64,000 nucleotides of DNA from Virgibacillus_F flavescens (GCF_050574275.1 NZ_CP192260.1:1054001-1118000); one strand, 5' to 3'. Counted from the first letter of the stretch, positions 24,331-34,150 are shown. The notes: generated from the sequence alone by a model not told the origin. Translations and numbers: made by a program.

Positions 24331-26028
24331 ATGAAATTGTCAAAATTTTCATTACTCTTAGCTTTAGGTCTTTTGCTAAGTGTATTCATGGTTGCATGCT
24401 CTGGAGGTAACGAGGGCAGCACAGATTCAGAAGGTAACTCAGGCGAAGGAAATGAGGAGCCGGCAGCAGAAGGTGAAGAAGTAGAACAAGTACTTAATTT
24501 AATCAATGGGGATACAATTCCTACAATGGATGCTTCACTAGCTACTGACGAATATGCATTCCAATTCTTAGGAAGTACTATGGAAGGTCTGTATCGTCTT
24601 GGTGAAGATACCAAATTAATGCCAGGAATTGCAACTGAACATAATGTAAGTGAAGACGCGTTAACTTGGACGTTCACGTTACGTGAAGATGCTAAATGGT
24701 CAAACGGCGACCCTGTTACAGCTAACGATTTCGTATATGCTTGGCAGCGTGCGGTTAACCCAGACGTTGGATCTGAGTACGGTCCATACATGATGGGTGG
24801 CGTTATTAAAAACGCTACAGCAATCAGTAAGGGTGAAATGCCAATTGAAGACTTAGGTGTTAAAGCCGATGGTGACTATAAACTAGTAGTTACGCTTGAA
24901 AAACCAACACCATACTTTGAATCATTAACAGCTTTCGGTACTTTCTTACCGTTAAACCAAAAGTTTGTTGAAGAACAAGGTGATAACTATGCTACAAGTT
25001 CTGAAACTCTATTATCTAACGGTCCTTTCATGTTGGACGGCTGGAAGAGTACTTCACAGAAGTGGAACTTAGTAAAGAATACTGACTATTGGGATGCTGA
25101 AACTGTAACAATAGAAAAAATGACATATGATGTTGTAAAAGATCCACAGGTTGGAGTAGATTTATATGAAAAAGGTACTGTAGATCGTGCAGGTATATCT
25201 TCTGACCTTGTAGATCAATACGCTTCACATGAGGATTTCGTAATTACACCAGAAACAACTTTATTCTATCTAAAAATGAACCAAACAAAATCTGAAGCTC
25301 TTGCTAATGTAAATATTCGTAAAGCAATCAGCAAAGCAATTAACAAGCAAGCAATGGTTGATGAGATCATTAATAACGGATCAATCGTTTCTAACGGATT
25401 TGTACCGCAAAAATTTGCTTCACATCCTGAAACTAACGAAGATTTCCGTGAAATCAACGGCGACCTAGTAACATTTGAAGTTGAAGAAGCGAAAAAGTTA
25501 TGGGAAAAAGGCTTAGAAGAACTTGGTAAATCAGAAGTGAAGCTTGGTTTCTTAGCTGGAGATAGTGCAACTTCTAAGCTAATGAACGAATACATTGCTA
25601 ACCAGTTGGAAACAAATCTTTCTGGATTAACAATTGAATTACAGCAGGTTCCATTTGAACAGCGTCTTGAATTAGATACTGCTCAAAACTACGATATTCA
25701 ATTCGCAGGCTGGGGCCCGGATTACATTGACCCTAATACGTGGTTAAACCTTTGGGTAACTGACGGAGGAAACAACCATATGGGATTCTCTAACGAGAAG
25801 TACGATAAATTAATTGAACAAGCTGGTGGCGAACTTGCACTTGAGCCAGTTAAACGTTTTGAAGCTTTCTTGGAAGCTGAAAAAATCTTAGCTGAAGAAG
25901 CAGCAGTTGCACCATTGTATCAGTCAGCTCGTGCTCAACTAATCTCGCCTAAAATTGAAGGCGTAATTAATAACCCAATGGGTGCTACTTATGAGTACAA
26001 GTGGGCTAGTGTTGGTGCAGGAGAGTAA
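24331..26028 (+). CDS. oppA: Oligopeptide-binding lipoprotein OppA
   Basis: A 565-residue extracytoplasmic solute-binding protein (family 5, peptide/nickel). The signal peptide ends in the lipobox VACS, so Cys23 is lipidated and anchors it to the outer face of the membrane. A low-complexity Gly/Glu/Ser linker follows, then the binding domain with LTWTFTLREDAKWSNGDPVTANDFVYAW, the family signature. It delivers peptides to OppBC. GGGGAGG supports the ATG at 24331; a frame open further upstream lacks a site. First gene of oppABCDF, separated from oppB by a partial terminator. Confidence 0.93.
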   Translation: MKLSKFSLLLALGLLLSVFMVACSGGNEGSTDSEGNSGEGNEEPAAEGEEVEQVLNLINGDTIPTMDASLATDEYAFQFLGSTMEGLYRLGEDTKLMPGIATEHNVSEDALTWTFTLREDAKWSNGDPVTANDFVYAWQRAVNPDVGSEYGPYMMGGVIKNATAISKGEMPIEDLGVKADGDYKLVVTLEKPTPYFESLTAFGTFLPLNQKFVEEQGDNYATSSETLLSNGPFMLDGWKSTSQKWNLVKNTDYWDAETVTIEKMTYDVVKDPQVGVDLYEKGTVDRAGISSDLVDQYASHEDFVITPETTLFYLKMNQTKSEALANVNIRKAISKAINKQAMVDEIINNGSIVSNGFVPQKFASHPETNEDFREINGDLVTFEVEEAKKLWEKGLEELGKSEVKLGFLAGDSATSKLMNEYIANQLETNLSGLTIELQQVPFEQRLELDTAQNYDIQFAGWGPDYIDPNTWLNLWVTDGGNNHMGFSNEKYDKLIEQAGGELALEPVKRFEAFLEAEKILAEEAAVAPLYQSARAQLISPKIEGVINNPMGATYEYKWASVGAGE

Positions 26029-26076
26029 CCAGTAATATAATTCAAGTAAAGAATTAGAATATGCTAGGTTATGAAA

Positions 26077-26125
26077 TTGGTAAAAGGGAGTATATTCCAA
26101 AAGTGGGCATATACTCTCTTTTCCA
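26077..26125 (+). terminator. Intra-operon hairpin between oppA and oppB
   Basis: TTGG-TAAAAGGGAGTATAT and ATATACTCTCTTTT-CCAA pair with one wobble and a small bulge. There is no clean T-run. This is the usual place for partial termination or 3'-end protection that raises binding-protein mRNA over the membrane genes. Confidence 0.55.
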
Positions 26126-26204
26126 ATGTTTTAAAAGAGTCTTATAATTTTAAACAGTCGAACTTTTACAACATGATTCAACAAAATTCTTGGGAGGTGC
26201 AAGT

Positions 26205-27134
26205 ATGACACGGTATATACTTAAACGAATTATGTATATGGCGATAACATTGTTTTTAATTGCTACAATATCTTTCTTCCTCATGAAACTATTGCCAGGA
26301 AGCCCGCTAGCTGCTGAAAACAAACTATCGGAAGAGCAGGCTGCAGTTGTATTAGCAAAATATGGACTTGATGAACCGGTGCCAGTTCAATACTTGAAAT
26401 ATATAGGTGGTCTTGTGCAGGGTGATCTTGGAATTTCATTTGCTTTTTCGAATACACCGGTAACCGAAATAATTATGGATCGAATTGGTCCTTCTTTACA
26501 AATAGGTTTTCAAGCTATGTTAGTAGGTACGCTATTAGGGATTCTTCTTGGTTTAGTAGCCTCAGTTTTCCATAATGGTTTTCTTGACTATGGTTCCACG
26601 ATTTTAGCAGTACTCGGTACATCCATACCATCCTTCGTATTCGCAGGTCTTCTGCAATGGGTGTTCGCAGTGAAATTAGGTTGGTTCCCTGTAGCATTAT
26701 GGGAAGGATTTGAATATTCGATACTGCCGACGGTTGCTTTATTGATTTTCCCTCTGGCAGTCTGTGCAAGATTCACACGTACAGAAATGCTTGAAGTACT
26801 AGGGGCAGACTTTATCCTTACGGCTAGAGCTAAAGGTGTAACTGAACCAGGAATTATTTTTAAGCATGGACTCCGTAATGCATTAATACCGCTAGTAACA
26901 ATAATCGGACCGATGGCGGTTGGATTAATGACAGGAACACTAGTAATCGAACAAATTTTTGCAATACCTGGTTTAGGTGAACAATTCGTATCATCCGTTA
27001 TGGTTAACGACTATCCTACAATTATGGGCACAACACTGTTATTTGCATTCTTGTTTGTCGTTATTGTACTTGTAGTCGATCTCTTATACGGCTTGATTGA
27101 CCCTAGAATTAGAATTACTGGAGGGGAGAACTAA
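26205..27134 (+). CDS. oppB: Oligopeptide ABC transporter permease OppB
   Basis: A 309-residue inner-membrane permease with six helices. The N-terminal helix and LMKLLPGSPL, then LGIS..PVTEII, are typical of DppB/OppB; the ATPase-coupling loop reads EVLGADFILTARAKGV near residue 200. It pairs with OppC to form the peptide channel. GGGAGGTG lies before the ATG at 26205, five codons inside a longer frame. oppC follows after two bases. Confidence 0.93.
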   Translation: MTRYILKRIMYMAITLFLIATISFFLMKLLPGSPLAAENKLSEEQAAVVLAKYGLDEPVPVQYLKYIGGLVQGDLGISFAFSNTPVTEIIMDRIGPSLQIGFQAMLVGTLLGILLGLVASVFHNGFLDYGSTILAVLGTSIPSFVFAGLLQWVFAVKLGWFPVALWEGFEYSILPTVALLIFPLAVCARFTRTEMLEVLGADFILTARAKGVTEPGIIFKHGLRNALIPLVTIIGPMAVGLMTGTLVIEQIFAIPGLGEQFVSSVMVNDYPTIMGTTLLFAFLFVVIVLVVDLLYGLIDPRIRITGGEN

Positions 27135-27136
27135 AA

Positions 27137-28282
27137 ATGGATCAGAACAAAATACCAAAAGAACTATTTCAACCCCTCGGCGAACGTGAAGATACAAGTG
27201 AAAAAATTGCAAAACCAAGTAGAACGTTTTTACAGGATGCGACAAGAACGTTTTTCAAAAACAAATTGGCAATTGTCTCGGTATTAATTCTCTTATTTAT
27301 TATAATTATGAGCTTTATTGGGCCGGGTATGAATAAGTATGGATATAATGACCAGGACGTTATTAGAGGAACATTTCCACCGCGGATAGCTGCATTTGAA
27401 GATGTTTCATGGCTGCCATTTGACGGAACTCATAGTGGCGAGTACAAAGGTGATACAGTAGAACAAGCTTCCCAAAAGGCAATTTTGCGATATGGTGGCA
27501 AAGAAGAATTTATTGACATTTCAGTAGTAAATAAAGGGAATGGGACAAATAATTCAGCAGTCGTAGAAGCTGAGTTTGAAATATATAAAGCAAAAGGCTA
27601 TGAAGATTCTTATTTCTGGCTCGGAACAGACAATTTAGGACGCGACCAGTGGACGAGACTATGGAAAGGTACACGAGTTTCCTTATACATTGCATTCTTA
27701 GCAGCTGCTATTGACCTTGTTATTGGTGTCGCATACGGAGGTATTTCAGGTTACGCTGGTGGACGAGTAGATAACGTTATGCAACGTATTCTGGAAGTAC
27801 TGGTAGGAATTCCAAACTTAGTAGTAATACTGCTTATGATTATAATTCTGCAGCCAGGAATACTCTCGATTACGATCGCACTGACGATAACCGGTTGGGT
27901 CGGAATGGCCAGAATTGTTCGTGGAGAAATACTAAAAATTAAAAACATGGAATTTGTATTAGCGTCCCGAACATTGGGAACAAAAGCATCTAAAATAATT
28001 ACAAAGCATTTAATGCCGAATATTAGTGGAGTTATTATCATTAATACCATGTTCACCATACCTGCGGCGATATTCTTCGAAGCATTTTTAAGCTTTATTG
28101 GACTTGGTTTAGTACCACCAGAAGCATCACTTGGTACATTAATCGATAATGGATTTGACTATATTCGAATCTATCCGTACCTATTGGTATACCCAGCAAT
28201 TGTAATCTCAGTAATTATGATTGCGTTTAATATCGTTGCTGATGGACTACGAGATGCTTTTGACCCTAAAATGCACAAATAA
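27137..28282 (+). CDS. oppC: Oligopeptide ABC transporter permease OppC
   Basis: A 381-residue permease partner of OppB. It has the OppC_N-type first helix (FFKNKLAIVSVLILLFIIIM), a long external segment (about 65-165) ending in the DppC signature LGTDNLGRDQWTRLWKG, and a coupling loop near LASRTLGTKASKIITKHLMP. It is longer than many DppC proteins because of the external insert, as is common in Bacillaceae OppC. GGAGGGGAG precedes the ATG. It lies tightly in oppABCDF. Confidence 0.92.
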   Translation: MDQNKIPKELFQPLGEREDTSEKIAKPSRTFLQDATRTFFKNKLAIVSVLILLFIIIMSFIGPGMNKYGYNDQDVIRGTFPPRIAAFEDVSWLPFDGTHSGEYKGDTVEQASQKAILRYGGKEEFIDISVVNKGNGTNNSAVVEAEFEIYKAKGYEDSYFWLGTDNLGRDQWTRLWKGTRVSLYIAFLAAAIDLVIGVAYGGISGYAGGRVDNVMQRILEVLVGIPNLVVILLMIIILQPGILSITIALTITGWVGMARIVRGEILKIKNMEFVLASRTLGTKASKIITKHLMPNISGVIIINTMFTIPAAIFFEAFLSFIGLGLVPPEASLGTLIDNGFDYIRIYPYLLVYPAIVISVIMIAFNIVADGLRDAFDPKMHK

Positions 28283-28300
28283 TAAGGCAGGTGTTTATTA

Positions 28301-29374
28301 ATGAGTAAATTGTTGGAAGTGAACGATCTAAACGTATCATTTAACACCTATGGTGGAGAGGTACAGGCAGTACGGGGCGTGACTTTTGACGTCAACAAAG
28401 GGGAAACTCTAGCAATTGTTGGTGAGTCAGGTTCAGGGAAGTCTGTTACAACAAAAGCTATTATGCGCCTTTTACCAAAACCACAAGGTGTTATTAAAGA
28501 AGGATCTATTATGTTTGAAGGCGAAGATTTAGTTAATAAAAGTGAGAAAGAAATGCAGAAGATTCGTGGTAAAGATATTTCAATGATTTTCCAGGATCCT
28601 ATGTCGTCATTAAACCCTACGATGAAAGTCGGAAACCAAATCATGGAAGGTTTAATGAAGCACCAGAAAATGAATAGGAAAAATGCTAGTGAACGTGCAG
28701 TTGAATTATTGAAATTAGTAGGTATTCCAAATGCAGATCAACGTTTACATCAGTATCCGCATCAATTTTCTGGTGGTATGCGCCAGCGTGTTGTTGTAGC
28801 AATCGCGCTTGCATGTAATCCAAAGCTTTTGATTGCAGATGAGCCAACAACTGCATTAGACGTAACCATTCAAGCTCAAATTTTAGAACTAATGAAAGAC
28901 ATTCAAAAAGAAACAAGTAGTGCAATTGTGTTTATTACACACGATTTAGGAGTAGTTGCTAACGTTGCAGACCGAGTTGCGGTTATGTACGGAGGAAGAA
29001 TCGTTGAGATTGGTACGACAGAAGAAATTTTTTATAATCCGAAACATCCCTATACATGGGGCCTATTAGGGTCAATGCCGACATTGGATGATACGGATGA
29101 AGATTTAATTACTATTCCAGGAAGTCCACCGGATATGACTGACCCGCCAAAAGGTGACGCATTTGCGCCACGAAACACATATGCGTTAAAAATTGATGAA
29201 GAAATGCAGCCACCGATGTTTAAAGTATCTGATACACACTACGCGGCCACGTGGTTATTACACGAGGATGCTCCAAAGGTTGAACCTCCTGCGGCCGTAC
29301 AAAGACGTATGAAAGGTTTTGCATCTTCTGGTGTAGCTCCTAGCGTTGAGGAGGGTGAAGTACATGACAGCTGA
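28301..29374 (+). CDS. oppD: Oligopeptide ABC transporter ATPase OppD
   Basis: A 357-residue cytoplasmic ATPase: Walker A GESGSGKS (about residues 42-49), signature FSGGMRQR, Walker B LLIADEPTTALD and the H-loop. The C-terminal oligopeptide-ABC extension begins near HPYTWGLLGSMP and continues to an unstructured, acidic tail. It hydrolyses ATP with OppF to drive import. AGGCAGGTG precedes the ATG. Its end overlaps oppF by 11 bases. Confidence 0.94.
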   Translation: MSKLLEVNDLNVSFNTYGGEVQAVRGVTFDVNKGETLAIVGESGSGKSVTTKAIMRLLPKPQGVIKEGSIMFEGEDLVNKSEKEMQKIRGKDISMIFQDPMSSLNPTMKVGNQIMEGLMKHQKMNRKNASERAVELLKLVGIPNADQRLHQYPHQFSGGMRQRVVVAIALACNPKLLIADEPTTALDVTIQAQILELMKDIQKETSSAIVFITHDLGVVANVADRVAVMYGGRIVEIGTTEEIFYNPKHPYTWGLLGSMPTLDDTDEDLITIPGSPPDMTDPPKGDAFAPRNTYALKIDEEMQPPMFKVSDTHYAATWLLHEDAPKVEPPAAVQRRMKGFASSGVAPSVEEGEVHDS

Positions 29375-30299
29375 AAAACTATTAGAAGTACGTAATTTAA
29401 AGCGTCATTTTAAAATTGGCAGAAAAGGTGTCGTCAAAGCAGTTGATGGCCTTAATTTTGATATATATCAGGGTGAAACATTTGGATTAGTTGGAGAATC
29501 TGGTTGTGGGAAATCAACAACTGGACGAACAATTATTCGATTATATGAAGCTACTGATGGTAGTGTGAAGTTTAAAGGTGAAGATGTTCACGGTAAGAAA
29601 TCAACTAGCGAAATGAAAAAATTTAATCGTAAAATGCAAATGATTTTCCAGGATCCATCTTCATCACTTAATCCAAGAATGACTGTTATGGATATCATTG
29701 CAGAAGGAATTGACGTTCATAATCTGACTAAAGATTCAAAAGAGCGTAAAGCAAGGGTTGAGGAACTTCTTGAAACTGTTGGATTAAACAAAGAACACGC
29801 TACACGTTTCCCACACGAATTCAGTGGTGGACAAAGACAGCGTATTGGTATTGCACGTGCATTGGCAGTAAAACCTGAATTTATTATTGCCGATGAGCCT
29901 ATCTCAGCACTTGACGTGTCAATCCAGGCACAGGTAGTTAACCTAATGAAAAAATTGCAAAGAGAATATGGCTTAACGTACTTATTTATTGCCCATGATT
30001 TATCAATGGTAAAGTATTTAAGTGACCGTATTGGAGTTATGTATTTTGGAAACATGGTTGAGTTAGCTGATAGTGATGAGTTGTATCGTAATCCACTACA
30101 TCCATATACAAAATCATTATTATCTGCAATTCCTTTACCGGATCCAGAATATGAACGCAATCGTAAGCGTATTGAGTATGACCCAATGCAGCATAATGTT
30201 GACGAAGAGTCAGAATTTAGAGAAGTAGCTCCACGTCACTGGGTTCGCTGTACACCAACTGAATTTGAACAATACAAAAGACAATTAGAAGCTAAATAG
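29364..30299 (+). CDS. oppF: Oligopeptide ABC transporter ATPase OppF
   Basis: A 311-residue ATPase paired with OppD: Walker A GESGCGKST, signature FSGGQRQR, Walker B FIIADEPISALD, and the C-terminal HPYTKSLLSAIPLPDP extension; a final Cys in VRCTPTEFE is at the place of the Fe-S-type Cys region seen in OppF/DppF proteins. GGAGGGTG supports the ATG at 29364, inside the end of oppD, implying translational coupling. Last gene of the operon. Confidence 0.94.
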   Translation: MTAEKLLEVRNLKRHFKIGRKGVVKAVDGLNFDIYQGETFGLVGESGCGKSTTGRTIIRLYEATDGSVKFKGEDVHGKKSTSEMKKFNRKMQMIFQDPSSSLNPRMTVMDIIAEGIDVHNLTKDSKERKARVEELLETVGLNKEHATRFPHEFSGGQRQRIGIARALAVKPEFIIADEPISALDVSIQAQVVNLMKKLQREYGLTYLFIAHDLSMVKYLSDRIGVMYFGNMVELADSDELYRNPLHPYTKSLLSAIPLPDPEYERNRKRIEYDPMQHNVDEESEFREVAPRHWVRCTPTEFEQYKRQLEAK

Positions 30300-30313
30300 A
30301 TTCATATAGTAAT

Positions 30314-30363
30314 CAAAGAAACCTTGCTCTCTACTAAAAGAGAGCAAGGTTTCTTTGGTTTTT
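30314..30363 (+). terminator. Terminator of the opp operon
   Basis: A perfect 19-bp inverted repeat (30314-30332 and 30339-30357) followed by GTTTTT. In the 373-base spacer behind it I also see a 9-bp inverted pair ATTAGACCT/AGGTCTAAT (30499-30533, 17-base gap) of unknown meaning and the WalR-like site. Confidence 0.88.
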
Positions 30364-30605
30364 ACGTGATATTTTGTAATATGCAAGGAAATATTATCTA
30401 ATAATAGCTGTAGCTACCCAACTATATTTCTGCAAAACATCCATTCAAATACAAGGAATTTGTGTAAAATACCTCAGAAATACCACAAATCGTAGTTCAT
30501 TAGACCTATATTCGTTTAATGCAAAGGTCTAATGTCACAATACTAATACATTCGTAATATTTATGGTGGTTTTTAGTAATGCCTGTAATCTACTCTTAAC
30601 TTCCT

Positions 30606-30622
30606 TGTAACTGTAATGTACA
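30606..30622 (+). promoter_or_regulatory. WalR-box-like direct repeat
   Basis: TGTAAC-TGTAA-TGTACA matches the WalR consensus TGTWAH-N5-TGTWAH at 11 of 12 defined positions, 51 bases before the start of the LysM/3D protein. In Bacillus subtilis the homologous yocH is a WalRK target, which supports the site. Confidence 0.5.
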
Positions 30623-30672
30623 TCCCCCTGTGATAGTATAGGCAATGTCAGAAATTTGAGGAGGGACAACCT

Positions 30673-31479
30673 ATGAAAAAATTAGTAGCTAGTATCGCTA
30701 CAGGTATCATTATTGCTGGCGCAGGAATGACAAGTGTCTCAGCTGAGGAATATCAGGTGAAAGACGGAGATAATCTTTGGGACATTGCGCACGAATATAA
30801 TACAACTGTTGATAATTTAGTAAATATAAATGCTTTAAAAACTACAGTAATTCAACCAAAACAAGAATTGTTTATAAATGAACTTTATAAGGTTGAAGAT
30901 GGTGATACGTTAATTGGAATTGGAGACAAATTCGATGTTAACGTAGACGACATTAAAAAATGGAATGGTTTAGAGTCTGATTTAATTGTAATCGGACAAA
31001 AACTTGAAATTAATGGTGTCAACATTGAACAAGATAAAGATAATCAGCCAGCAAAAGCAGTAGAAACTAAAAAAGAAGCAAAACCAGAAGCAAAACCTGC
31101 TGAAAAAGCAGCACCAAAAGCTGCTGAAAAAGCAGAAGAAAAAACAGAATCAGTAGAAGTAACAAAAGAGGAAGATAATAGTCCAGAAGGTAAAACTATT
31201 AGCGTATCTGCAACTGCATATACTGCTGACTGTACTGGATGTTCAGGAGTTACTTCAACTGGAATTGACTTAAATGCTAATCCTAACGCGAAAGTAATTG
31301 CCGTTGATCCAAATGTTATTCCATTAGGTTCTGAAGTGTATGTGGAAGGTTATGGCTATGCTGTAGCTGGAGACATTGGTAGTGCAATTAATGGAAAAGA
31401 AATTGATATCCATGTACAAACAAAAAATGAAGCTTATGCATGGGGAAGAAAAGCAGTAAACGTTACAATCGTAAATTAA
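30673..31479 (+). CDS. Secreted LysM + 3D domain cell-wall protein (YocH-like)
   Basis: A 268-residue exported protein. Signal peptide to about residue 24 (SVSA), two LysM peptidoglycan-binding modules (about 27-69 and 72-115), an Ala/Lys/Glu-rich linker (about 118-175), and a C-terminal 3D domain with ATAYTADCTGCSG, VIAVDPNVIPLG and GDIGSAINGKEIDIH, containing the three conserved Asp residues. The fold is that of MltA-like/resuscitation-type muralytic enzymes, so it likely cuts or remodels peptidoglycan at the cell surface. GAGGAGGG gives a strong start; a WalR-like site is upstream. Confidence 0.9.
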   Translation: MKKLVASIATGIIIAGAGMTSVSAEEYQVKDGDNLWDIAHEYNTTVDNLVNINALKTTVIQPKQELFINELYKVEDGDTLIGIGDKFDVNVDDIKKWNGLESDLIVIGQKLEINGVNIEQDKDNQPAKAVETKKEAKPEAKPAEKAAPKAAEKAEEKTESVEVTKEEDNSPEGKTISVSATAYTADCTGCSGVTSTGIDLNANPNAKVIAVDPNVIPLGSEVYVEGYGYAVAGDIGSAINGKEIDIHVQTKNEAYAWGRKAVNVTIVN

Positions 31480-31510
31480 TTACAATTAAATAAAACGTCA
31501 GCAATATATT

Positions 31511-31548
31511 AAAGGAAAGCACTATTCAGTTAGCTGCTTTCCTTTTTG
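31511..31548 (+). terminator. Terminator of the LysM/3D gene
   Basis: AAAGGAAAGCA/TGCTTTCCTTT arms, 13-base loop, followed by TT and G. Confidence 0.75.
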
Positions 31549-31563
31549 TATGATAAAACAGAT

Positions 31564-31692
31564 TTATATTTTAGTAGAAGATTGATTCGTATCTTCTTCA
31601 ATTGTTTGATTCGGATCAACTGCTTGTGTATATCCAATAATTCCAAATCCAATAATAAGCATAAGGAATAATGCAACCAATAATTTTTTCAT
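31564..31692 (-). CDS. Small hypothetical secreted or membrane peptide
   Basis: A 42-residue frame: MKKLLVALFLMLIIGFGIIGYTQA, a signal-peptide-like helix, followed by a short polar tail rich in Asp, Gln, Thr and Ser. GGGGGAAAG lies before the ATG and a TATAAT is at 31717-31722 on the minus strand. I do not recognise a family. If the helix is cleaved near YTQA, only about 18 residues would be released, so a membrane micropeptide or a small signal peptide-like product are both possible. Confidence 0.5.
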   Translation of the reverse strand: MKKLLVALFLMLIIGFGIIGYTQAVDPNQTIEEDTNQSSTKI

Positions 31693-31918
31693 TTACTTTC
31701 CCCCACCAACTTGTTGATTATACAACTAGTATAATAAAAAAAGTGGGATATTTCTATAGCATATTCGACAAAATATGATAATTAATGCAAAAATTGAACA
31801 AAAAGAAAACGTATGGCAATAAAGTGGATGTGTATACTAAATTTAGCTCTCATTAAACATAATGTATGAAATATGGTAAACTGTAATATGAATTACGGCC
31901 GATTTTTTAATGGACATA

Positions 31919-31932
31919 GTAGAGCGCTTACA
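31919..31932. promoter_or_regulatory. cre-like site before kbl
   Basis: GTAGAGCGCTTACA fits the CcpA consensus TGWNANCGNTNWCA at all but the first two defined bases. It lies in the leader, just upstream of the kbl ribosome-binding site. Confidence 0.4.
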
Positions 31933-31955
31933 TAATATAAGGAGGAATAAATCTT

Positions 31956-33149
31956 ATGGCTAGTAAAGTATTGGATTCATTTTTAGAAGAAAACATATCA
32001 GATTTAAAAGAAAAAGGTTTATACAATGATATTGAACCGGTACAAGGACCAAATGGACCAGTTATTACAATAGATGGAAAAAAATTAATTAATCTATCTT
32101 CAAACAACTACTTGGGATTAGCGACAGATGAACGATTGAAAAAGGTCGCGAAAGAAGCAGTAGATTCACACGGTGTAGGGGCTGGAGCAGTTAGAACAAT
32201 CAATGGTACTCTAGATGTGCATATCGAGCTTGAGAGAAAGCTTGCTGAGTTTAAAGATACAGAAGCCGCAATTGCATTCCAATCTGGATTTAACTGTAAT
32301 ATGGCTGCAATTTCAGCTGTAATGGACAAGAACGATGCAATTCTGTCAGATGAATTAAATCATGCTTCGATTATTGATGGCTGTCGTTTGTCTAAAGCGA
32401 AAATAATCCGAGTTAACCATTCAGACATGGAAGATCTACGTAAAAAAGCAAAAGAAGCAGTTGAATCAGGACAATACAATAAAATCATGATCATTACTGA
32501 TGGTGTGTTCTCTATGGATGGTGATGTAGCTAAATTACCGGAAATTGTGGATATAGCAGAAGAATTCGATTTAATCACCTACGTGGATGACGCCCACGGC
32601 TCTGGTGTTATGGGTAAAGGTGCAGGAACAGTAAAACACTTTGGCTTACAGCACCGAATTGATTTTCAAATGGGTACATTATCAAAAGCAATCGGAGTTG
32701 TTGGTGGTTATGTTGCTGGGAAAGCTAACTTAATCGATTGGTTGAAGGTTCGCTCACGTCCATTCTTATTTTCTACAGCCGTTACACCTGCAGATGCCGT
32801 AGCAAGTACAAAAGCAATTGAATTGTTACTTGAGAGCTCAGAATTAAATGAAAAACTTTGGGAAAATAGCGAGTACTTAAAAGCAGGTTTAAAAGAGTTA
32901 GGCTTTGATATTGGCAACAGTGATACACCAATTACACCTTGTATCATCGGTGATGAAAAAGATACACAAAAGTTTAGTAAGAAGTTATATGAAGAAGGCG
33001 TTTATTGTAAATCCATTGTATTCCCTACAGTGCAAAAGGGAACTGGTCGCGTACGTAATATGCCAAGTGCTGCGCATACAAAGGAAATGCTTGACGATGC
33101 GTTACGTATATATAAAAAAGTTGGACAAGAGCTCGGAATAATTTCGTAA
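31956..33149 (+). CDS. kbl: Glycine C-acetyltransferase (2-amino-3-ketobutyrate CoA ligase)
   Basis: A 397-residue PLP enzyme of the alpha-oxoamine synthase family. It splits 2-amino-3-ketobutyrate with CoA into glycine and acetyl-CoA. Visible motifs are NNYLGLA near the N-terminus, GVGAGAVRTINGT, the DDAHGSGVMG loop and the PLP-binding lysine in TLSKAIG (K244). TAAGGAGG precedes the ATG. tdh follows 36 bases on, so the pair converts threonine to glycine and acetyl-CoA. BioF is related, but the tdh neighbour settles the role. Confidence 0.93.
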   Translation: MASKVLDSFLEENISDLKEKGLYNDIEPVQGPNGPVITIDGKKLINLSSNNYLGLATDERLKKVAKEAVDSHGVGAGAVRTINGTLDVHIELERKLAEFKDTEAAIAFQSGFNCNMAAISAVMDKNDAILSDELNHASIIDGCRLSKAKIIRVNHSDMEDLRKKAKEAVESGQYNKIMIITDGVFSMDGDVAKLPEIVDIAEEFDLITYVDDAHGSGVMGKGAGTVKHFGLQHRIDFQMGTLSKAIGVVGGYVAGKANLIDWLKVRSRPFLFSTAVTPADAVASTKAIELLLESSELNEKLWENSEYLKAGLKELGFDIGNSDTPITPCIIGDEKDTQKFSKKLYEEGVYCKSIVFPTVQKGTGRVRNMPSAAHTKEMLDDALRIYKKVGQELGIIS

Positions 33150-33185
33150 ATTAGTATTGCTAAAGAAATGTTGGAGGTAAATCGG

Positions 33186-34142
33186 ATGAAAAAGATTTTA
33201 GTAACAGGGGCTTTAGGACAGATTGGTTCTGAACTTGTCACAAAACTGCGTGAAACGTATGGTAAAGAAAATGTAATTGGAACAGATATACGAAAAAAGG
33301 AAGACCATAATGATGCAGATGGTCCGTTTGAAATTTTAGATGTAACGGACTATGATCGTTTATTTGAAGTATCAAAGAAGTATGAAGTGGATACCATTAT
33401 GCATCTGGCAGCATTATTATCAGCAAAGGCAGAGGCTATCCCGAAGAAAGCCTGGGATTTAAATATGGGCGGACTTGTTAATGCGCTGGAGGTTGCTCGT
33501 GAACTTGAACTTCAATTTTTCACGCCAAGTTCTATTGGGGCATTCGGTCCAAACACACCGAAGGACGATACACCACAAGATACAATCCAACGCCCAACAA
33601 CGATGTACGGTGTAAACAAAGTTGCTGGAGAGTTGCTTTGTGACTACTACTATTCACGTTTTGGTGTGGACACTCGCGGCGTTCGTTTTCCTGGATTGAT
33701 TTCCTATGTAACACCACCAGGTGGCGGGACCACTGATTATTCTGTTGAAGTGTATTATGAAGCAGTGAAAAATAAGGCATATACGTCTTACATTGCTGAA
33801 GGGACCTACATGGATATGATGTACATGCCCGATGCGCTAAATGCAATCATTCAATTGATGGAAGCTGATCCTAGTAAGCTTGAGCATCGTAATGCATTTA
33901 ATATTTCATCAATATCTGCAGAGCCTGCTGATTTTGAAAAGGCAATTCAAAAACATATTCCTGAATTCAAGCTTAACTATGATGTTGACCCAGTCCGCCA
34001 AAAAATAGCGGAAAGCTGGCCGAACCGCATTGATAGTTCAGCCGCTAAAAAGGAATGGGGATTCAAAGCAGAATTCGACCTAGATAAAATGACTGAAGAC
34101 ATGCTCGTAAAGGTAGAAGCTAAATTTAATAAAACTGTTTAA
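33186..34142 (+). CDS. tdh: L-threonine 3-dehydrogenase (short-chain/epimerase type)
   Basis: A 318-residue NAD-dependent enzyme of the extended SDR (UDP-galactose epimerase-like) type. It has the Rossmann motif GALGQIG (8-14) and the catalytic Y141-x3-K145 (YGVNK). It oxidises threonine to 2-amino-3-ketobutyrate, the substrate of Kbl just upstream. TTGGAGGT supports the ATG at 33186 rather than one 18 bases earlier. Unlike the E. coli Tdh, this is not a zinc MDR enzyme. Confidence 0.9.
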   Translation: MKKILVTGALGQIGSELVTKLRETYGKENVIGTDIRKKEDHNDADGPFEILDVTDYDRLFEVSKKYEVDTIMHLAALLSAKAEAIPKKAWDLNMGGLVNALEVARELELQFFTPSSIGAFGPNTPKDDTPQDTIQRPTTMYGVNKVAGELLCDYYYSRFGVDTRGVRFPGLISYVTPPGGGTTDYSVEVYYEAVKNKAYTSYIAEGTYMDMMYMPDALNAIIQLMEADPSKLEHRNAFNISSISAEPADFEKAIQKHIPEFKLNYDVDPVRQKIAESWPNRIDSSAAKKEWGFKAEFDLDKMTEDMLVKVEAKFNKTV

Positions 34143-34150
34143 TTTGGATT

